A program made the translations under genes and the position numbers. This document shows positions 38,037 through 46,776 of a DNA stretch of 64,000 nt, piece after piece. Position 1 is the first letter of the stretch; each line of letters begins with the position of its first letter. A model generated the notes under the pieces. That model made no database searches and was not told the origin of the DNA. It saw nothing but the letters and a program-made list of their open reading frames with translations. The DNA is from Rhodanobacter sp. (GTDB taxonomy: Bacteria; Pseudomonadota; Gammaproteobacteria; Xanthomonadales; Rhodanobacteraceae). The DNA lies in assembly GCA_004298045.1 (NCBI GenBank), contig SCRM01000003.1, forward strand, positions 43,738 to 107,737, given 5' to 3'.

Positions 38037-39779
38037 CTAGAACTCCGTCCACCCGCCGGCGGAACCTGCCTTGAGCAGCTCCGCCGGGCGCGCGGCGTGC
38101 GCGGGTCTTGCCAGCTCGCGCGACGCGGATGGACGCGGCGCGCGGCGGGCAACCGGCGTCGGCTTGATCGCGACCGCGGCCGGCGGTGGTTCGGCAGCGT
38201 CGCTGGTCAGCCGGAAGAAAGCCATCTGCTGCTTGAGCTCGGCGGCCTGCTCCTGCATCGCCTGTGCAGCGGCCGAGGCTTCCTCGACCAGCGCCGCGTT
38301 TTGCTGGGTGACCTCATCCATCTGCATCACCGCGCGGTTCACCTGGTCGATGCCGCTGGACTGCTCCTGACTGGCCGCCGCAATCTCGGCCACGATGTCG
38401 GTCACCTTCTTGACGCTCTCGACGATGCCCTTCAACGCCGCGCCCGATTCGTTCACCAGCGCGCTGCCGGCTTCGACCTTGGTCACGCTGTCCTTGATCA
38501 GCGCCTTGATCTCCTTCGCCGCCTCCGCGCTGCGCTGCGAGAGGTTGCGCACCTCGCCGGCCACCACCGCAAACCCGCGGCCCTGTTCGCCGGCACGTGC
38601 GGCTTCCACCGCGGCGTTCAAGGAGAGCAGGTTGGTCTGGAAGGCGATCTCGTCGATCAGGTTCACGATGTCGGCGATTTTCTTGCTCGATGCGCTGATC
38701 TCGCCCATTGCCGCCACCGCCTTGCCGGCCACTTCGCCACCACGCTCGGCCTGCTCGCGCGCCCCGCGCGCCAGCTGATCGGCCTGCCCGGCGTTGGCCG
38801 CGTTCTGCTTTACCGTTGCCGTCATTTGTTCCATCGACGCCGCGGTTTCTTCCAGGCTGGATGCCTGCTCCTGCGTGCGCTGCGAAAGATCGTCGTTGCC
38901 CTTGGCGATCTCGCCGGCGGCGCTCGACACCGCATTGGCACCGTTTTGCACGTAGCCCACCGTCTCGATCAGCTTGTGCCGCAACTCGCGCACGGAGTGC
39001 AGCATGCTGCCGGGCAAGAAGTGCAGCGCGTCCGCGCCTTCAATCGCCAGCTCGCCATGCGCCATGCAGCCGAGGATATGGAGGCCGTCGCGCGGCTCGC
39101 CGCCCACCCCGCGCTTGATGCTCTGGATCGACAGGCCCACCACGCCGGTGACCAGGAGCGCCAACAGCGCGGCCCACGCCAGGTCCACCTTGAGGTTGTG
39201 GTAGAACGTGGCGTCGACGTCGTCGTAGTAGGCGCCGGCGGCAAAGTGCATATGCCACGGCCGGTACAGCTCGCTGTAGGTCACCTTGCCCACCACTTTC
39301 TTGGTGGTGGGTTTCAGCCAGTCGTAGTGGGTGATGCCGCTGCCATCCTTGGCGTCGATGTTGTGCATCGACTGGAAAATGAACTGGCCCTTCTGGTCCG
39401 TCATGTCCTTCACGCTGGTGCCGATCTTGTCGGTCATCACCGGGTGCGAGAGCAACGCGTAATCGTCGCCAAACACAAAGACGTAGCCGCTGCCCTTGTC
39501 CCAGCGCATCTGCAGCACCTGCGCCAGCGCGTGCTTCCGCGCTTCGGCCTGACTGAACTCGCCTTTTTGCGCGCGCTCGTCGTAGGACTTGGCCACCGCA
39601 ACGGCCGACTCCACCTGACTGGCGAGCTGGTGTTCCAGCCCGGCCGTTTGCGCGCGGCGGTTTTGCAGGGCGCTCATCACGGTGAGCGCGACCAAGCCCA
39701 GCACGACCACGACGATCGCGAGGATCACCCGCGCATTCAGGCTGAGCCGATCAAAAAAACGATGGATACCGAAAATCAT
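38037..39779 (-). CDS. methyl-accepting chemotaxis protein, sCache sensor
   Basis: This 580-residue receptor has helix 1 ([20 protein letters not shown]) and a single Cache_2-type periplasmic domain (about residues 35-190; [32 protein letters not shown] and [19 protein letters not shown]). Helix 2 follows ([20 protein letters not shown]), then a HAMP-like linker and a signalling domain with [21 protein letters not shown]. sCache_2 domains often bind small carboxylates. The C-terminus GGWTEF is a W-x-E-F tether. ATG at 39779 ([10 protein letters not shown]) is used because the upstream frame is arginine-rich and non-homologous. Confidence 0.88.
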   Translation of the reverse strand: MIFGIHRFFDRLSLNARVILAIVVVVLGLVALTVMSALQNRRAQTAGLEHQLASQVESAVAVAKSYDERAQKGEFSQAEARKHALAQVLQMRWDKGSGYVFVFGDDYALLSHPVMTDKIGTSVKDMTDQKGQFIFQSMHNIDAKDGSGITHYDWLKPTTKKVVGKVTYSELYRPWHMHFAAGAYYDDVDATFYHNLKVDLAWAALLALLVTGVVGLSIQSIKRGVGGEPRDGLHILGCMAHGELAIEGADALHFLPGSMLHSVRELRHKLIETVGYVQNGANAVSSAAGEIAKGNDDLSQRTQEQASSLEETAASMEQMTATVKQNAANAGQADQLARGAREQAERGGEVAGKAVAAMGEISASSKKIADIVNLIDEIAFQTNLLSLNAAVEAARAGEQGRGFAVVAGEVRNLSQRSAEAAKEIKALIKDSVTKVEAGSALVNESGAALKGIVESVKKVTDIVAEIAAASQEQSSGIDQVNRAVMQMDEVTQQNAALVEEASAAAQAMQEQAAELKQQMAFFRLTSDAAEPPPAAVAIKPTPVARRAPRPSASRELARPAHAARPAELLKAGSAGGWTEF

Positions 39780-39978
39780 GACGCACCCCAGGTGCAGTGC
39801 CCGGCCGGCGGCGCCGGTCAGGTCAAACAGCGCGTGTTGTCCCCTTGGAGCGCACGCGGTGGAAACGCGTGCGGCGGGACTGGCCGGGTTCCGTGACCAG
39901 GTTCCCAAGCACCCCGGACGCGCATCCGACGGTGCCGACATCCGGGCACGGCGTGCGCCGCACCCGGGCTTGTCGCCC

Positions 39979-41994
39979 TCAGGCCGCAGCTTGCTCGCTG
40001 CGCCGCCCGAGCCTTACCACCCCACCCACATCAACGATCAGCGCGACCGAGCCGTCACCCAGAATGGTGGCGCCGGACACGCCCACGACCTTGCGATAGT
40101 GCTTTTCCAGCGACTTGATGACGGCTTGCTGCTGGCCGAGCAACTCATCCACCAGAATGCCGACACGCTGGCCCTCGTCCTCCACCACCACCACGATGCC
40201 GCGCTCGATCTCGCGCACCGCGTTGGCGCAACCAAAGGCGCGATGCAGGCGCATGATCGGCAGGTATTCGTCGCGGAAATGGAACACCTCATTGCCACTG
40301 GCAATGCGACGCACCGCCTCGGGTTTGAGCCGCAGCGACTCCACCACCGAGATCAGCGGCACGATGTAGCGCTCGTTGCCCACGGTGGTGACCAGGCCGT
40401 CGATGATGGCCAGGGTCAGCGGCAGCGCGATGGTGAAGGTGCTGCCCTGTCCGGCCACACTTTTCACGCTCACGCTGCCGCCGAGATCGCGCACGTTGCG
40501 GCGCACGACATCCATGCCCACGCCGCGCCCTGACAAATCGGTGGCCTTGGCCGAGGTGGAAAACCCCGGCTGGAAAATCAGCTCGGCGATCTCGTCGTCG
40601 TTCAAGTCGTGGCCGGGGCTGACCAACCCGCGCTCGACCGCCTTGGCGACGATCGCCGCGTGGTTCAAACCGGCGCCGTCGTCGCTGATGCGCACGATGA
40701 TGTTGCCGCCTTCATGGTGCGCATCAAGCGTCAGCGTGCCGGTGTCGGCCTTGCCCGCCGCGCGCCGCTTGTCCGGCGTTTCCAGCCCGTGGTCGATGGC
40801 ATTGCGCACCAGGTGCACCATCGGGTCGCCGATCTTTTCCAGCACCGTCTTGTCCAGCTCGGTCTGCTCGCCGTGCATTTCCAGCTTGACCTGCTTGCCG
40901 AGCTTGCGCTCGAGGTCGCGCACCATGCGCGGGAAACGGTTGAACACGGTGGCGATCGGCAGCATGCGGATGCGCATCACGCTTTCCTGCAGCTCGCGCG
41001 TGGTGCGCTCCAGCTGCTGCAGGCCCTCGCGCAGGCGTTCGAGCTGCGAGGGCTCGAAGTTCGCGCCGATGTCGCTGAGCATGGATTGGGTAATGACCAG
41101 CTCGCCCATCATGTTGATCAGCGCATCCACCTTGTCGATGCCGACGCGGATCGAGCCGGCATCGGCCGCGTGGCCGCTGACGCCATTGACTGCGGCGGCA
41201 GGCACCGGGTGCGGCGGCAGCAGCGCGACCGGCGCCGCGGTGGCCGGAGCGGGAGCCGCCGCTGGCGCGCCAAGTGGCTCGATCGCCAGCTCGCAGTCGC
41301 CATCCAGCCACTCGAACACGCCATCCACGGCGGCGCGCTCGACGTTGCCACTGAGCGTGAGCTCCCAGCCGAGATAGCACTGGGTGGGGTCGAGCGCGGC
41401 AAACTCATCCGGCACGGCGTCCACGGTGAAGACGCGCAGCACCTGCAGCTCGCCGAGCTGTTTCAGCTCGTGGAACACGCGTACCGGGTCGTTGCCGGTT
41501 TGCAGCAACGACGGGTGCGCCGTGAAGTGGATCTTCCAGCCGGCAGCCGCCACCGTCACCGGGGCGGAAGCGGCCACCGGGGCCGCTGCGGCCACTCCCG
41601 TGCCGGTTTCCACCAGGTGCGCCAGCTCGGCGCGCAGCGCTTCGCTGTTTTCGTCCGCGGCCGGCCGCCCCTGGCTGGTGTGATCCAGCATGGTGCGCAG
41701 GCAATCGACCGAGCGCAGCAACAAGTCGATCAAGTCGGAGGTGACCGGCCGCCGCTCGCTGCGCACTTCTTCCAGCAGCGATTCGGCCACGTGGGTAAAC
41801 GCGGCCACGTCGGCAAAGCCGAAGGTGGCGGCGCCGCCCTTGATCGAGTGCGCCGCGCGAAAAATGGTGTGCACCAGCTCGTGGTCGGTCGACCCGGCAT
41901 CGAGCTCCAGCAACGCCGCTTCCATGCCGTCCAGGCCTTCCATGCTTTCGGCAAAAAAGGTCTGGTGAAACTGGGTGAGATCAACCGTGCCCAT
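39979..41994 (-). CDS. cheA: CheA histidine kinase of second chemosensory system
   Basis: This 671-residue kinase has an N-terminal HPt domain (phospho-acceptor His49 in [17 protein letters not shown]) and a mid-region of about 110 residues that looks like a CheY/CheB-binding P2 domain ([20 protein letters not shown] to ELAIEPLG). A Pro/Ala linker, dimerisation ([11 protein letters not shown]), HATPase ([18 protein letters not shown]) and CheW-like domains follow. It phosphorylates the adjacent CheY (42005) and CheB. The second CheA of the window (50871-52760) lacks a P2 fold and is the flagellar paralogue. Confidence 0.92.
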   Translation of the reverse strand: MGTVDLTQFHQTFFAESMEGLDGMEAALLELDAGSTDHELVHTIFRAAHSIKGGAATFGFADVAAFTHVAESLLEEVRSERRPVTSDLIDLLLRSVDCLRTMLDHTSQGRPAADENSEALRAELAHLVETGTGVAAAAPVAASAPVTVAAAGWKIHFTAHPSLLQTGNDPVRVFHELKQLGELQVLRVFTVDAVPDEFAALDPTQCYLGWELTLSGNVERAAVDGVFEWLDGDCELAIEPLGAPAAAPAPATAAPVALLPPHPVPAAAVNGVSGHAADAGSIRVGIDKVDALINMMGELVITQSMLSDIGANFEPSQLERLREGLQQLERTTRELQESVMRIRMLPIATVFNRFPRMVRDLERKLGKQVKLEMHGEQTELDKTVLEKIGDPMVHLVRNAIDHGLETPDKRRAAGKADTGTLTLDAHHEGGNIIVRISDDGAGLNHAAIVAKAVERGLVSPGHDLNDDEIAELIFQPGFSTSAKATDLSGRGVGMDVVRRNVRDLGGSVSVKSVAGQGSTFTIALPLTLAIIDGLVTTVGNERYIVPLISVVESLRLKPEAVRRIASGNEVFHFRDEYLPIMRLHRAFGCANAVREIERGIVVVVEDEGQRVGILVDELLGQQQAVIKSLEKHYRKVVGVSGATILGDGSVALIVDVGGVVRLGRRSEQAAA

Positions 41995-42004
41995 GCCGCC
42001 GTCC

Positions 42005-42367
42005 TCAGCCCAGTACGCGATTGACCGTGGCCAGGAGCTTGTCCGGGTCGAACGGTTTGACCAGCCAGCCGGTGGCACCGGCGGCCTTGCCTTCCATCTT
42101 TTTGTTGGTGTCCGACTCGGTGGTCAGCATCAGGATCGGTACCCCCTGGTAGTCGGCCTTGGTGCGCAGCTGCTTCACCATCGTGATGCCATCCATCACC
42201 GGCATGTTGACGTCCGCCAGCACCAGGTCGAACTTGCCGGCGCCGGCGGCATCCAGCGCTTTTTGGCCGTCTTCCGCCTCAGTCACTTCGTGGCCCGCAC
42301 CGCGCAAGGTGAACGCGACCATGCCGCGCATCGAAGCCGAATCGTCTACCGCGAGAATCTTTGCCAT
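42005..42367 (-). CDS. cheY: CheY-like response regulator
   Basis: This 120-residue single receiver domain has the acidic pair in LAVDDS, the phospho-acceptor Asp52 (LVLADVNMPVMDG), Thr in MLTTES and Lys in WLVKPF. It lies between the STAS gene and cheA, with 10 bases to cheA, so it is the cognate output of this array. It differs clearly from the flagellar CheY at 53402-53812. No output domain is attached. Confidence 0.92.
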   Translation of the reverse strand: MAKILAVDDSASMRGMVAFTLRGAGHEVTEAEDGQKALDAAGAGKFDLVLADVNMPVMDGITMVKQLRTKADYQGVPILMLTTESDTNKKMEGKAAGATGWLVKPFDPDKLLATVNRVLG

Positions 42368-42381
42368 GCTGCTACCTCGGT

Positions 42382-42663
42382 TCAAGCCGGCTGCTGGGCC
42401 GGCAATTGCAGAATCGTCGTCAGGCCCAGTGTTGCCGCGGCCTCTTCCAATGCCTGGCTGGCGCCTTTCCAGGTCAACGCGCCACCGTGTTTTTCCAGCG
42501 CGCGCGCAAACAGCCAAAGCTGCTGCAGCGCCGCGGTATCCACGCGTTCCACCCGCGTGCCGTCGAGCGCCACCGCGCTGGCCTGCACGGCTGCCACCAG
42601 CTCGGCATGCACGGCCACCTGCGCGCCAATCCGGCAATCCGCCGGCAGGCTCACCGTCACCAT
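42382..42663 (-). CDS. STAS-domain protein, first gene of chemosensory cluster
   Basis: This 93-residue protein starts MVTVSLPADCRIG and contains LDGTRVERVDTAALQQLWLFARAL, a diverged STAS/MlaB-type domain; the phosphorylatable Ser position reads TAAL. ATG at 42663 follows AGGGCGG; a start at 42696 is also open. It is 14 bases before cheY in the operon. STAS-CheY-CheA order recurs in Xanthomonadales chemosensory clusters. It may tune the CheA pathway, but its partner is unknown. Confidence 0.75.
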   Translation of the reverse strand: MVTVSLPADCRIGAQVAVHAELVAAVQASAVALDGTRVERVDTAALQQLWLFARALEKHGGALTWKGASQALEEAAATLGLTTILQLPAQQPA

Positions 42664-42734
42664 GCCGCCCTGTTTTGTTGCCCGCCTGCCGCCCATGCAT
42701 CCGCTCCGCTTGCGCCGTTTTCACTGCAGGAGGC

Positions 42735-42761
42735 TTATCGGCACCAGCCGCGTGCGCTTTA
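42735..42761 (-). promoter_or_regulatory. FliA (sigma-28) promoter of second che cluster
   Basis: The minus strand reads TAAA, exactly 15 bases, then GCCGATAA: a full match to the class III flagellar promoter core. It ends 72 bases upstream of the first gene of the STAS-cheY-cheA operon. FliA is encoded at 53868-54596, so the second cluster is expected to be expressed with the flagellum. Confidence 0.8.
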
Positions 42762-42913
42762 GCCCGTGGGGCCGGATGCGAGATACGGGGTGGGAGATTC
42801 GGAACAGCAGCTCGCGGCGAGTCCCCCGGCCCCGCACGCGGGAGGTCAGCCGACTCCGCCGGGATGGCGGATACCGCATACCCGCCTGATTCCCCCTTCC
42901 CGCCCGCGCGCTC

Positions 42914-42940
42914 TAAAGTTGCGCTCGGTGCCGCCGACAA
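42914..42940 (+). promoter_or_regulatory. FliA (sigma-28) promoter of fliK-like pair
   Basis: The plus strand reads TAAAG, and after TAAA plus 15 bases GCCGACAA, one mismatch from consensus. It lies 47 bases before the GTG start of the FliK-like gene. With the minus-strand site at 42735-42761 it forms a divergent pair of FliA promoters. Between them lie degenerate GGGATTC-type repeats (42775-42801). No gene is seen in 42664-42987. Confidence 0.7.
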
Positions 42941-42987
42941 CCTGCCTGACACCCTCTCATGCGAGCCTCATCGCGCCGGACATCCCC

Positions 42988-44136
42988 GTGATCATTCAGC
43001 CGACCAGCCTTGCCGCCCTCACCTGGGCCGGCGCGGCCGCCGGCAGCACCGCGCAAAGCTGGCGCATCGGCAGTGAACTGACGGCGCGCCCGCTTGGCGT
43101 TGGCCCGAATGGGCTGCAGGTGCTGCAAGTGGGCGCGTTGACCGTGGAGGCCGATGTCGTGGGCATGCAATTGCCGTTGCCCGACGCTTTCAACGTGCGG
43201 GTGCAAACGCTCGGCGAGCAACCGCAACTGCAGATATTGGTGCCGCTCGGCGCCGACTCGGCACTGCAGCAAGGCCTGCGCGAACGCCTGCCGCTGCAGA
43301 ACGGCTACGCGCCGCTCCTGGCAACCCTGGCGGCGCTGGCGCAACGGCCGGCACTGCGCCAGCTTTCCCCCGCGGTGCGCGTGGCGCTGGCACAGCTCGA
43401 TCAAGCCTTGCGCACCGCGGCCGATGTCACCAGCGGCGAGGGCTTGCGGGAAGCCATCCTGCGCAGCGGCCTGTTTCTCGAATCGCGCCTGGCCAACCCG
43501 CACGATGCTCCACTGCCGCCGATCCAGGAGGATTGGAAAGGCGCGCTGCTGCGCGTAGTGAACGTGCTGGGTGAACGCGCGGCGCCGCTGCCCGCCGTGG
43601 CCGCCCGCGGTGATACCCCGCCACCGATGCTGCAGCGTGGCATGCAGGCCCAGGCGCGTGCCGCGTTGCCGCTGGTGGGGGAGGATATCGGCCTGCTGCT
43701 CGACCGCCTGCAAGGCGACGCCAAGGCCGCGCTGGCGCGCACCGAAGTGGCACAACTGCAAGCCAGTACCAGCCCCATTCCGGCGTGGATGATCGAGATC
43801 CCCCTGCAAGGCGAGGATGGCAGCGACGTGCTGCAACTGCAGCTCGAATACGCCCGCAGCGACCCGGACGGTGGCCACGGCTGGAACCTCGGTTTTGCGC
43901 TCGACCTGCCGGCGCTGGGCCCGGTGCAAGGTGAGCTGCAGCTGCGCGAACTGCGCCTGGCGGTGCGCCTGTGGGCCGACCGCGCCGACACCGTGGAACG
44001 CCTCGAACGCCAATTCACCGCGCTGCGCGAACGCCTCGCCGCCTGCGGCGTGTTGCTCGACCAGCTGAGCTGCCAGCTCGGTCTGCCCGAAGCGCGCGGC
44101 GGCTACAGCGCAGTGCTGTTGCGAGCCACCGCCTGA
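42988..44136 (+). CDS. FliK-like flagellar hook-length control protein
   Basis: This 382-residue protein is Gln/Ala/Leu-rich, with a C-terminal Flg_hook-type domain: PIPAWMIEIPLQGEDGSDVL, GPVQGELQLRELRLAVRLWA and a last helix VERLERQFTALRERLAACGV. FliK measures hook length and switches the secretion gate through FlhB. The start is GTG at 42988 (VIIQPTSLAAL); the frame further up is not protein-like. Its TGA overlaps the ATG of a small FlhB-C-like gene. It is unlinked from the hook genes, so it may be a paralogue of the canonical FliK. Confidence 0.7.
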   Translation: MIIQPTSLAALTWAGAAAGSTAQSWRIGSELTARPLGVGPNGLQVLQVGALTVEADVVGMQLPLPDAFNVRVQTLGEQPQLQILVPLGADSALQQGLRERLPLQNGYAPLLATLAALAQRPALRQLSPAVRVALAQLDQALRTAADVTSGEGLREAILRSGLFLESRLANPHDAPLPPIQEDWKGALLRVVNVLGERAAPLPAVAARGDTPPPMLQRGMQAQARAALPLVGEDIGLLLDRLQGDAKAALARTEVAQLQASTSPIPAWMIEIPLQGEDGSDVLQLQLEYARSDPDGGHGWNLGFALDLPALGPVQGELQLRELRLAVRLWADRADTVERLERQFTALRERLAACGVLLDQLSCQLGLPEARGGYSAVLLRATA

Positions 44137-44330
44137 TGGCCACGCCCACCCCCACCCGTCGCGTCAGCCTGCGCCTGGAAAGCGACGGTTTGCTCAAGCC
44201 GATGCCGGCCGAATCGCTCGCCGCCCTGCTCGCCGGCCTGCGCCTGCGCGACGACGTCCCCGTACTGCTCTACGCCGCCGCCGCCTCGGTGCTGGCGGCG
44301 GTGTATGACGCGGCCGAAGATCATCACTGA
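44136..44330 (+). CDS. FlhB C-terminal-like small protein
   Basis: This 64-residue protein reads LAALLAGLRLRDDVPVLLYAAAASVLAAVYDAA, like the end of the cytoplasmic domain of FlhB (D-IP--LY-AVA-VL--VY). It lacks the NPTH autocleavage site and the membrane part. Free FlhB-C-like proteins beside FliK-like proteins are known in other bacteria (YlqH/YlqG-type pairs), so the pair may form a separate export-switch module. It is translationally coupled to the FliK-like gene (TGATG). Confidence 0.65.
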   Translation: MATPTPTRRVSLRLESDGLLKPMPAESLAALLAGLRLRDDVPVLLYAAAASVLAAVYDAAEDHH

Positions 44331-44479
44331 GCGGCACTGGTCGCGCGAATCTTCAGCAGTGGGGTGGTCCCGTCGTGGGCGAGATGCCGGGCCGCCTCCA
44401 CAAAGACTCGCGCGCGTCCAGTATGGGTGACACGCCGCCGATCTTGCGGTAGCCACCCCGCAGCAGGCAGGCTGGCGAG

Positions 44480-44704
44480 ATGGAAAGCCTCTTCACTCAA
44501 ACCCGCCGGCTCGCCGCGCCGTGGCGCGTGGCCCACGTCGGCCTCCAACAGGCAGCCACCCACATCGTGTTCGCCGTTGAGAATGCGGCGAAGCGACTGG
44601 CTTGCCCGGCCTGCGGCGCCGCCGACCAGCCCATCCATGGCCGTCTGGCGCGCCGCTGGAAGCACCTGAACTTCTTCCCGTACAAGGCAATCATCCACGC
44701 ATGA
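44480..44704 (+). pseudogene. ISL3-family transposase remnant (N-terminus)
   Basis: This 74-codon frame starts MESLFTQTRRLAAPWRVAHV and contains CPACGAADQPIHGRLARRWK and HLNFFPYKAIIHA, the N-terminal zinc-finger region of ISL3 transposases (normally about 400 residues or more). It is cut off where the family usually continues with VPRV/VPRI. The TGA arises from the ATG of dbpA (GCATGA). No terminal inverted repeats or further transposase parts are seen, so only a dead fragment remains. The 44331-44479 spacer before it is empty. Confidence 0.75.
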
Positions 44705-46077
44705 CTTCCTTCAGTACGCTCCCGATCAAACCCGCGCTGCTCGCCAGCGTCGAAACGCTCGGCTACGCCGCAATGACTCCGGTGCAGACACAAAGCCTGC
44801 CGCCGATGCTGGACGGCCGCGACGTGATCGCGCAGGCACAGACCGGCAGCGGCAAGACCGCCGCGTTTGGCCTCGGCCTGCTGCAGGCGATCGACGTGGA
44901 CACGATCCGGCTGCAGGCGCTGGTGCTGTGCCCCACCCGCGAACTGGCCGACCAGGTCAGCAAGGCGATCCGCAAGCTGGCCGCCAACATCCCCAACGTG
45001 AAACTGCTGACCCTGTGCGGCGGCATGCCGCTGGGGCCGCAACTGGCCTCGCTGACGCACGATCCGCACATCGTGGTGGGCACACCCGGCCGCGTGCAGG
45101 AACACCTGAAACGCGGAAGCCTGCACGGCGGCGGGATCAAGGTGCTGGTGCTGGACGAGGCCGACCGCATGCTCGACATGGGCTTCACCGAAGCCATCGA
45201 CGACATCATCGGGCGCATCGCCAAACATCATCAGACCCTGCTGTTCTCGGCCACCTACCCGGACGAAATCCGCGCGGTCAGCCAGCGCGTGCAGAACGAT
45301 CCGGTGGTAGTGACGGTAGAAGCTCCGGCCGACAAGAAGCCGGCGATCGAGCAACGTTTCCACGAAGTCGACCCGGCGCAGAAACTCGACGCGCTGAGCC
45401 AAGTGTTGAGCGGCCACGCCGAACAGGCACTGGTGTTCTGCAACATGCGCCGCGAGGTGGATGCGGTGGCACAGGAGCTCGACCGCCGCGGCTTCTCCGC
45501 CCTGGCCCTGCACGGCGACATGGAACAGCGCGACCGCGACGAAGTGCTGGTGCGTTTTGCCAACCACAGCTGCGCGGTGCTGGTGGCCACCGACGTCGCC
45601 GCACGCGGGCTGGACATCGTGGCGCTGCCGCTGGTCGTCAGCTACGACATCGCGCACGACCCGGAAACCCACACCCATCGCATCGGTCGCACCGGCCGCG
45701 CCGGTCAGGCCGGGCTGGCGATCACCCTGTGCACCCCGCGCGAGCGGCCCAAGGCGGCAAACATCGAGGCATTGAACGGCACGCCGCTACCATGGCGCCC
45801 GCTGAAACTCGCGCCGCCGCGCGGCAAGACCCTGCACCTGGCGCCGATGAAAACCCTGGTGATCGACGCCGGCCGGCAAGACAAACTCCGCCCCGGCGAC
45901 ATCCTCGGCGCCCTCACCGGCGACGCCGGGCTGGCCGCAAAAGACATCGGCAAGATCGACATCTTCGCCACCCGCGCCTACGTGGCGATCACCCGTGCGT
46001 TGGCCAACAAGGCACTGGAAGGCTTGCGTGCCGGCAAAATCAAGGGCCGTCATTTCCGCGTGCGACCGCTGGGGTAA
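44701..46077 (+). CDS. dbpA: DEAD-box RNA helicase DbpA
   Basis: This 458-residue ATP-dependent helicase acts on hairpin 92 of 23S rRNA in 50S assembly. Motifs are complete: Q motif MTPVQTQSLP, Walker A AQTGSGKT, PTRELA, DEAD in VLDEADRMLD, SAT, and HRIGRTGRAGQ. The C-terminal RNA-recognition domain runs from about residue 385 (KTLVIDAGRQDKLRPGDILG to KGRHFRVRPLG). Length equals E. coli DbpA (457). The start codon touches the ISL3 remnant, so its native upstream region appears replaced; only a weak AAGG lies at a usable distance. Confidence 0.93.
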   Translation: MTSFSTLPIKPALLASVETLGYAAMTPVQTQSLPPMLDGRDVIAQAQTGSGKTAAFGLGLLQAIDVDTIRLQALVLCPTRELADQVSKAIRKLAANIPNVKLLTLCGGMPLGPQLASLTHDPHIVVGTPGRVQEHLKRGSLHGGGIKVLVLDEADRMLDMGFTEAIDDIIGRIAKHHQTLLFSATYPDEIRAVSQRVQNDPVVVTVEAPADKKPAIEQRFHEVDPAQKLDALSQVLSGHAEQALVFCNMRREVDAVAQELDRRGFSALALHGDMEQRDRDEVLVRFANHSCAVLVATDVAARGLDIVALPLVVSYDIAHDPETHTHRIGRTGRAGQAGLAITLCTPRERPKAANIEALNGTPLPWRPLKLAPPRGKTLHLAPMKTLVIDAGRQDKLRPGDILGALTGDAGLAAKDIGKIDIFATRAYVAITRALANKALEGLRAGKIKGRHFRVRPLG

Positions 46078-46209
46078 GCGATCCGTCGCCACCAAGGCGC
46101 AACCATCGGCCGCCACATCGCGCCATCGCACGCACGCCGGCGCGCCGGTACACGCATCGCCCCACCCGATTCCAGCTACCCGATCCCGCATGGACTGTGC
46201 ATTGTCCCT

Positions 46210-46247
46210 GGCACCTTTTTCGTGGCACCTTTTTCGGCACCTTTTTC
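46210..46247. repeat. triple GGCACCTTTTTC repeat
   Basis: Three copies of the 12-mer GGCACCTTTTTC occur at 46210-46221, 46224-46235 and 46236-46247, between dbpA and the attC-bearing region. Read on the minus strand they are GAAAAAGGTGCC. They mark the left border of the AT-richer island. The rest of 46078-46272 has no gene. Confidence 0.75.
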
Positions 46248-46272
46248 GGAGGCAGCAAAGTGCGACCGGCAA

Positions 46273-46602
46273 TTATTTGCCGTTCTTGCGGTTTTTATCG
46301 GAGTTCAGAAGCTGCGTGATGCGACCAGGGGTTACACCAAGGGTCTCAGCAACGCGAGCTTGCGCGCCACGCGGATTGCTACTGCTCTCAATTTTTACGA
46401 GCTCTGCCGTATACCTAGACTTACCGCTGCCGGTCATACCGTGATACGCAGCTCTCGCTTGCTGTTGAAGTTTTTGTTCAAGACCCGCCTGTTGGTCGCG
46501 GAGCTCTTGGATTGCCGCCGTGGTCATCTTGAAGCCTTCAACCACGGTTTTCATGACCTGCCCGAGTGGATCGAACGAAGTCGTCGACACCTGCCTTGCC
46601 AT
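46273..46602 (-). CDS. cassette-borne small HTH protein
   Basis: This 109-residue protein has an amphipathic, probably coiled-coil N-terminal half (VVEGFKMTTAAIQELRDQQA, LEQKLQQQARAAYHG) and a C-terminal helix-turn-helix-like stretch (ARVAETLGVTPGRITQLLNS) with a basic tail. It is probably a DNA-binding regulator or antitoxin-like protein; no toxin gene is next to it. It lies directly after the attC at 46710-46767 in the minus direction, in cassette orientation. No attC follows its stop, so it may be the last, truncated cassette. ATG at 46602 follows GAGG. Confidence 0.7.
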   Translation of the reverse strand: MARQVSTTSFDPLGQVMKTVVEGFKMTTAAIQELRDQQAGLEQKLQQQARAAYHGMTGSGKSRYTAELVKIESSSNPRGAQARVAETLGVTPGRITQLLNSDKNRKNGK

Positions 46603-46659
46603 ACCTGCGCCTCTTGCGTTTGAGTGAAGGCAAGATCGTACATCGATGCAGGTTGCATG

Positions 46660-46675
46660 TAAACATTTGTGTTTA
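46660..46675. promoter_or_regulatory. palindrome upstream of small HTH gene
   Basis: TAAACA and TGTTTA form perfect 6-bp arms around TTTG, 58 bases upstream of the HTH gene start in an AT-rich leader. The small HTH protein itself is the obvious candidate ligand (autoregulation). This suggests the cassette carries its own promoter. Confidence 0.5.
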
Positions 46676-46709
46676 GCTTTCCTAAACGTTGCGAACCTTC
46701 CGGCTTGCA

Positions 46710-46767
46710 ACATAACGCCCGAGGTAAGCGGCGGCGGAACGCCGTCCGCTTGACCGAGTTGTTAGGC
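46710..46767 (-). other. integron attC site 1
   Basis: Read on the minus strand this 58-bp site begins with a perfect inverse core GCCTAAC, then AACTCGGTCAAGCGGACGG, a central palindrome, GCCGCTTACCTCGGGC and the core GTTATGT. This is the layout of 59-base elements (R''-L''-L'-R'), with the CAAGCGGA/CCGCTTA arms seen in aadA-type attC sites. It lies 9 bases after the stop of the membrane-protein cassette gene, as expected for its attC. Confidence 0.92.
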
Positions 46768-46776
46768 GCAAGCGCC

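Noticed and set aside
44331..44704. A complete ISL3 insertion sequence
   Set aside because: Only the N-terminal 74 codons remain, and no inverted ends or C-terminal catalytic part are visible.
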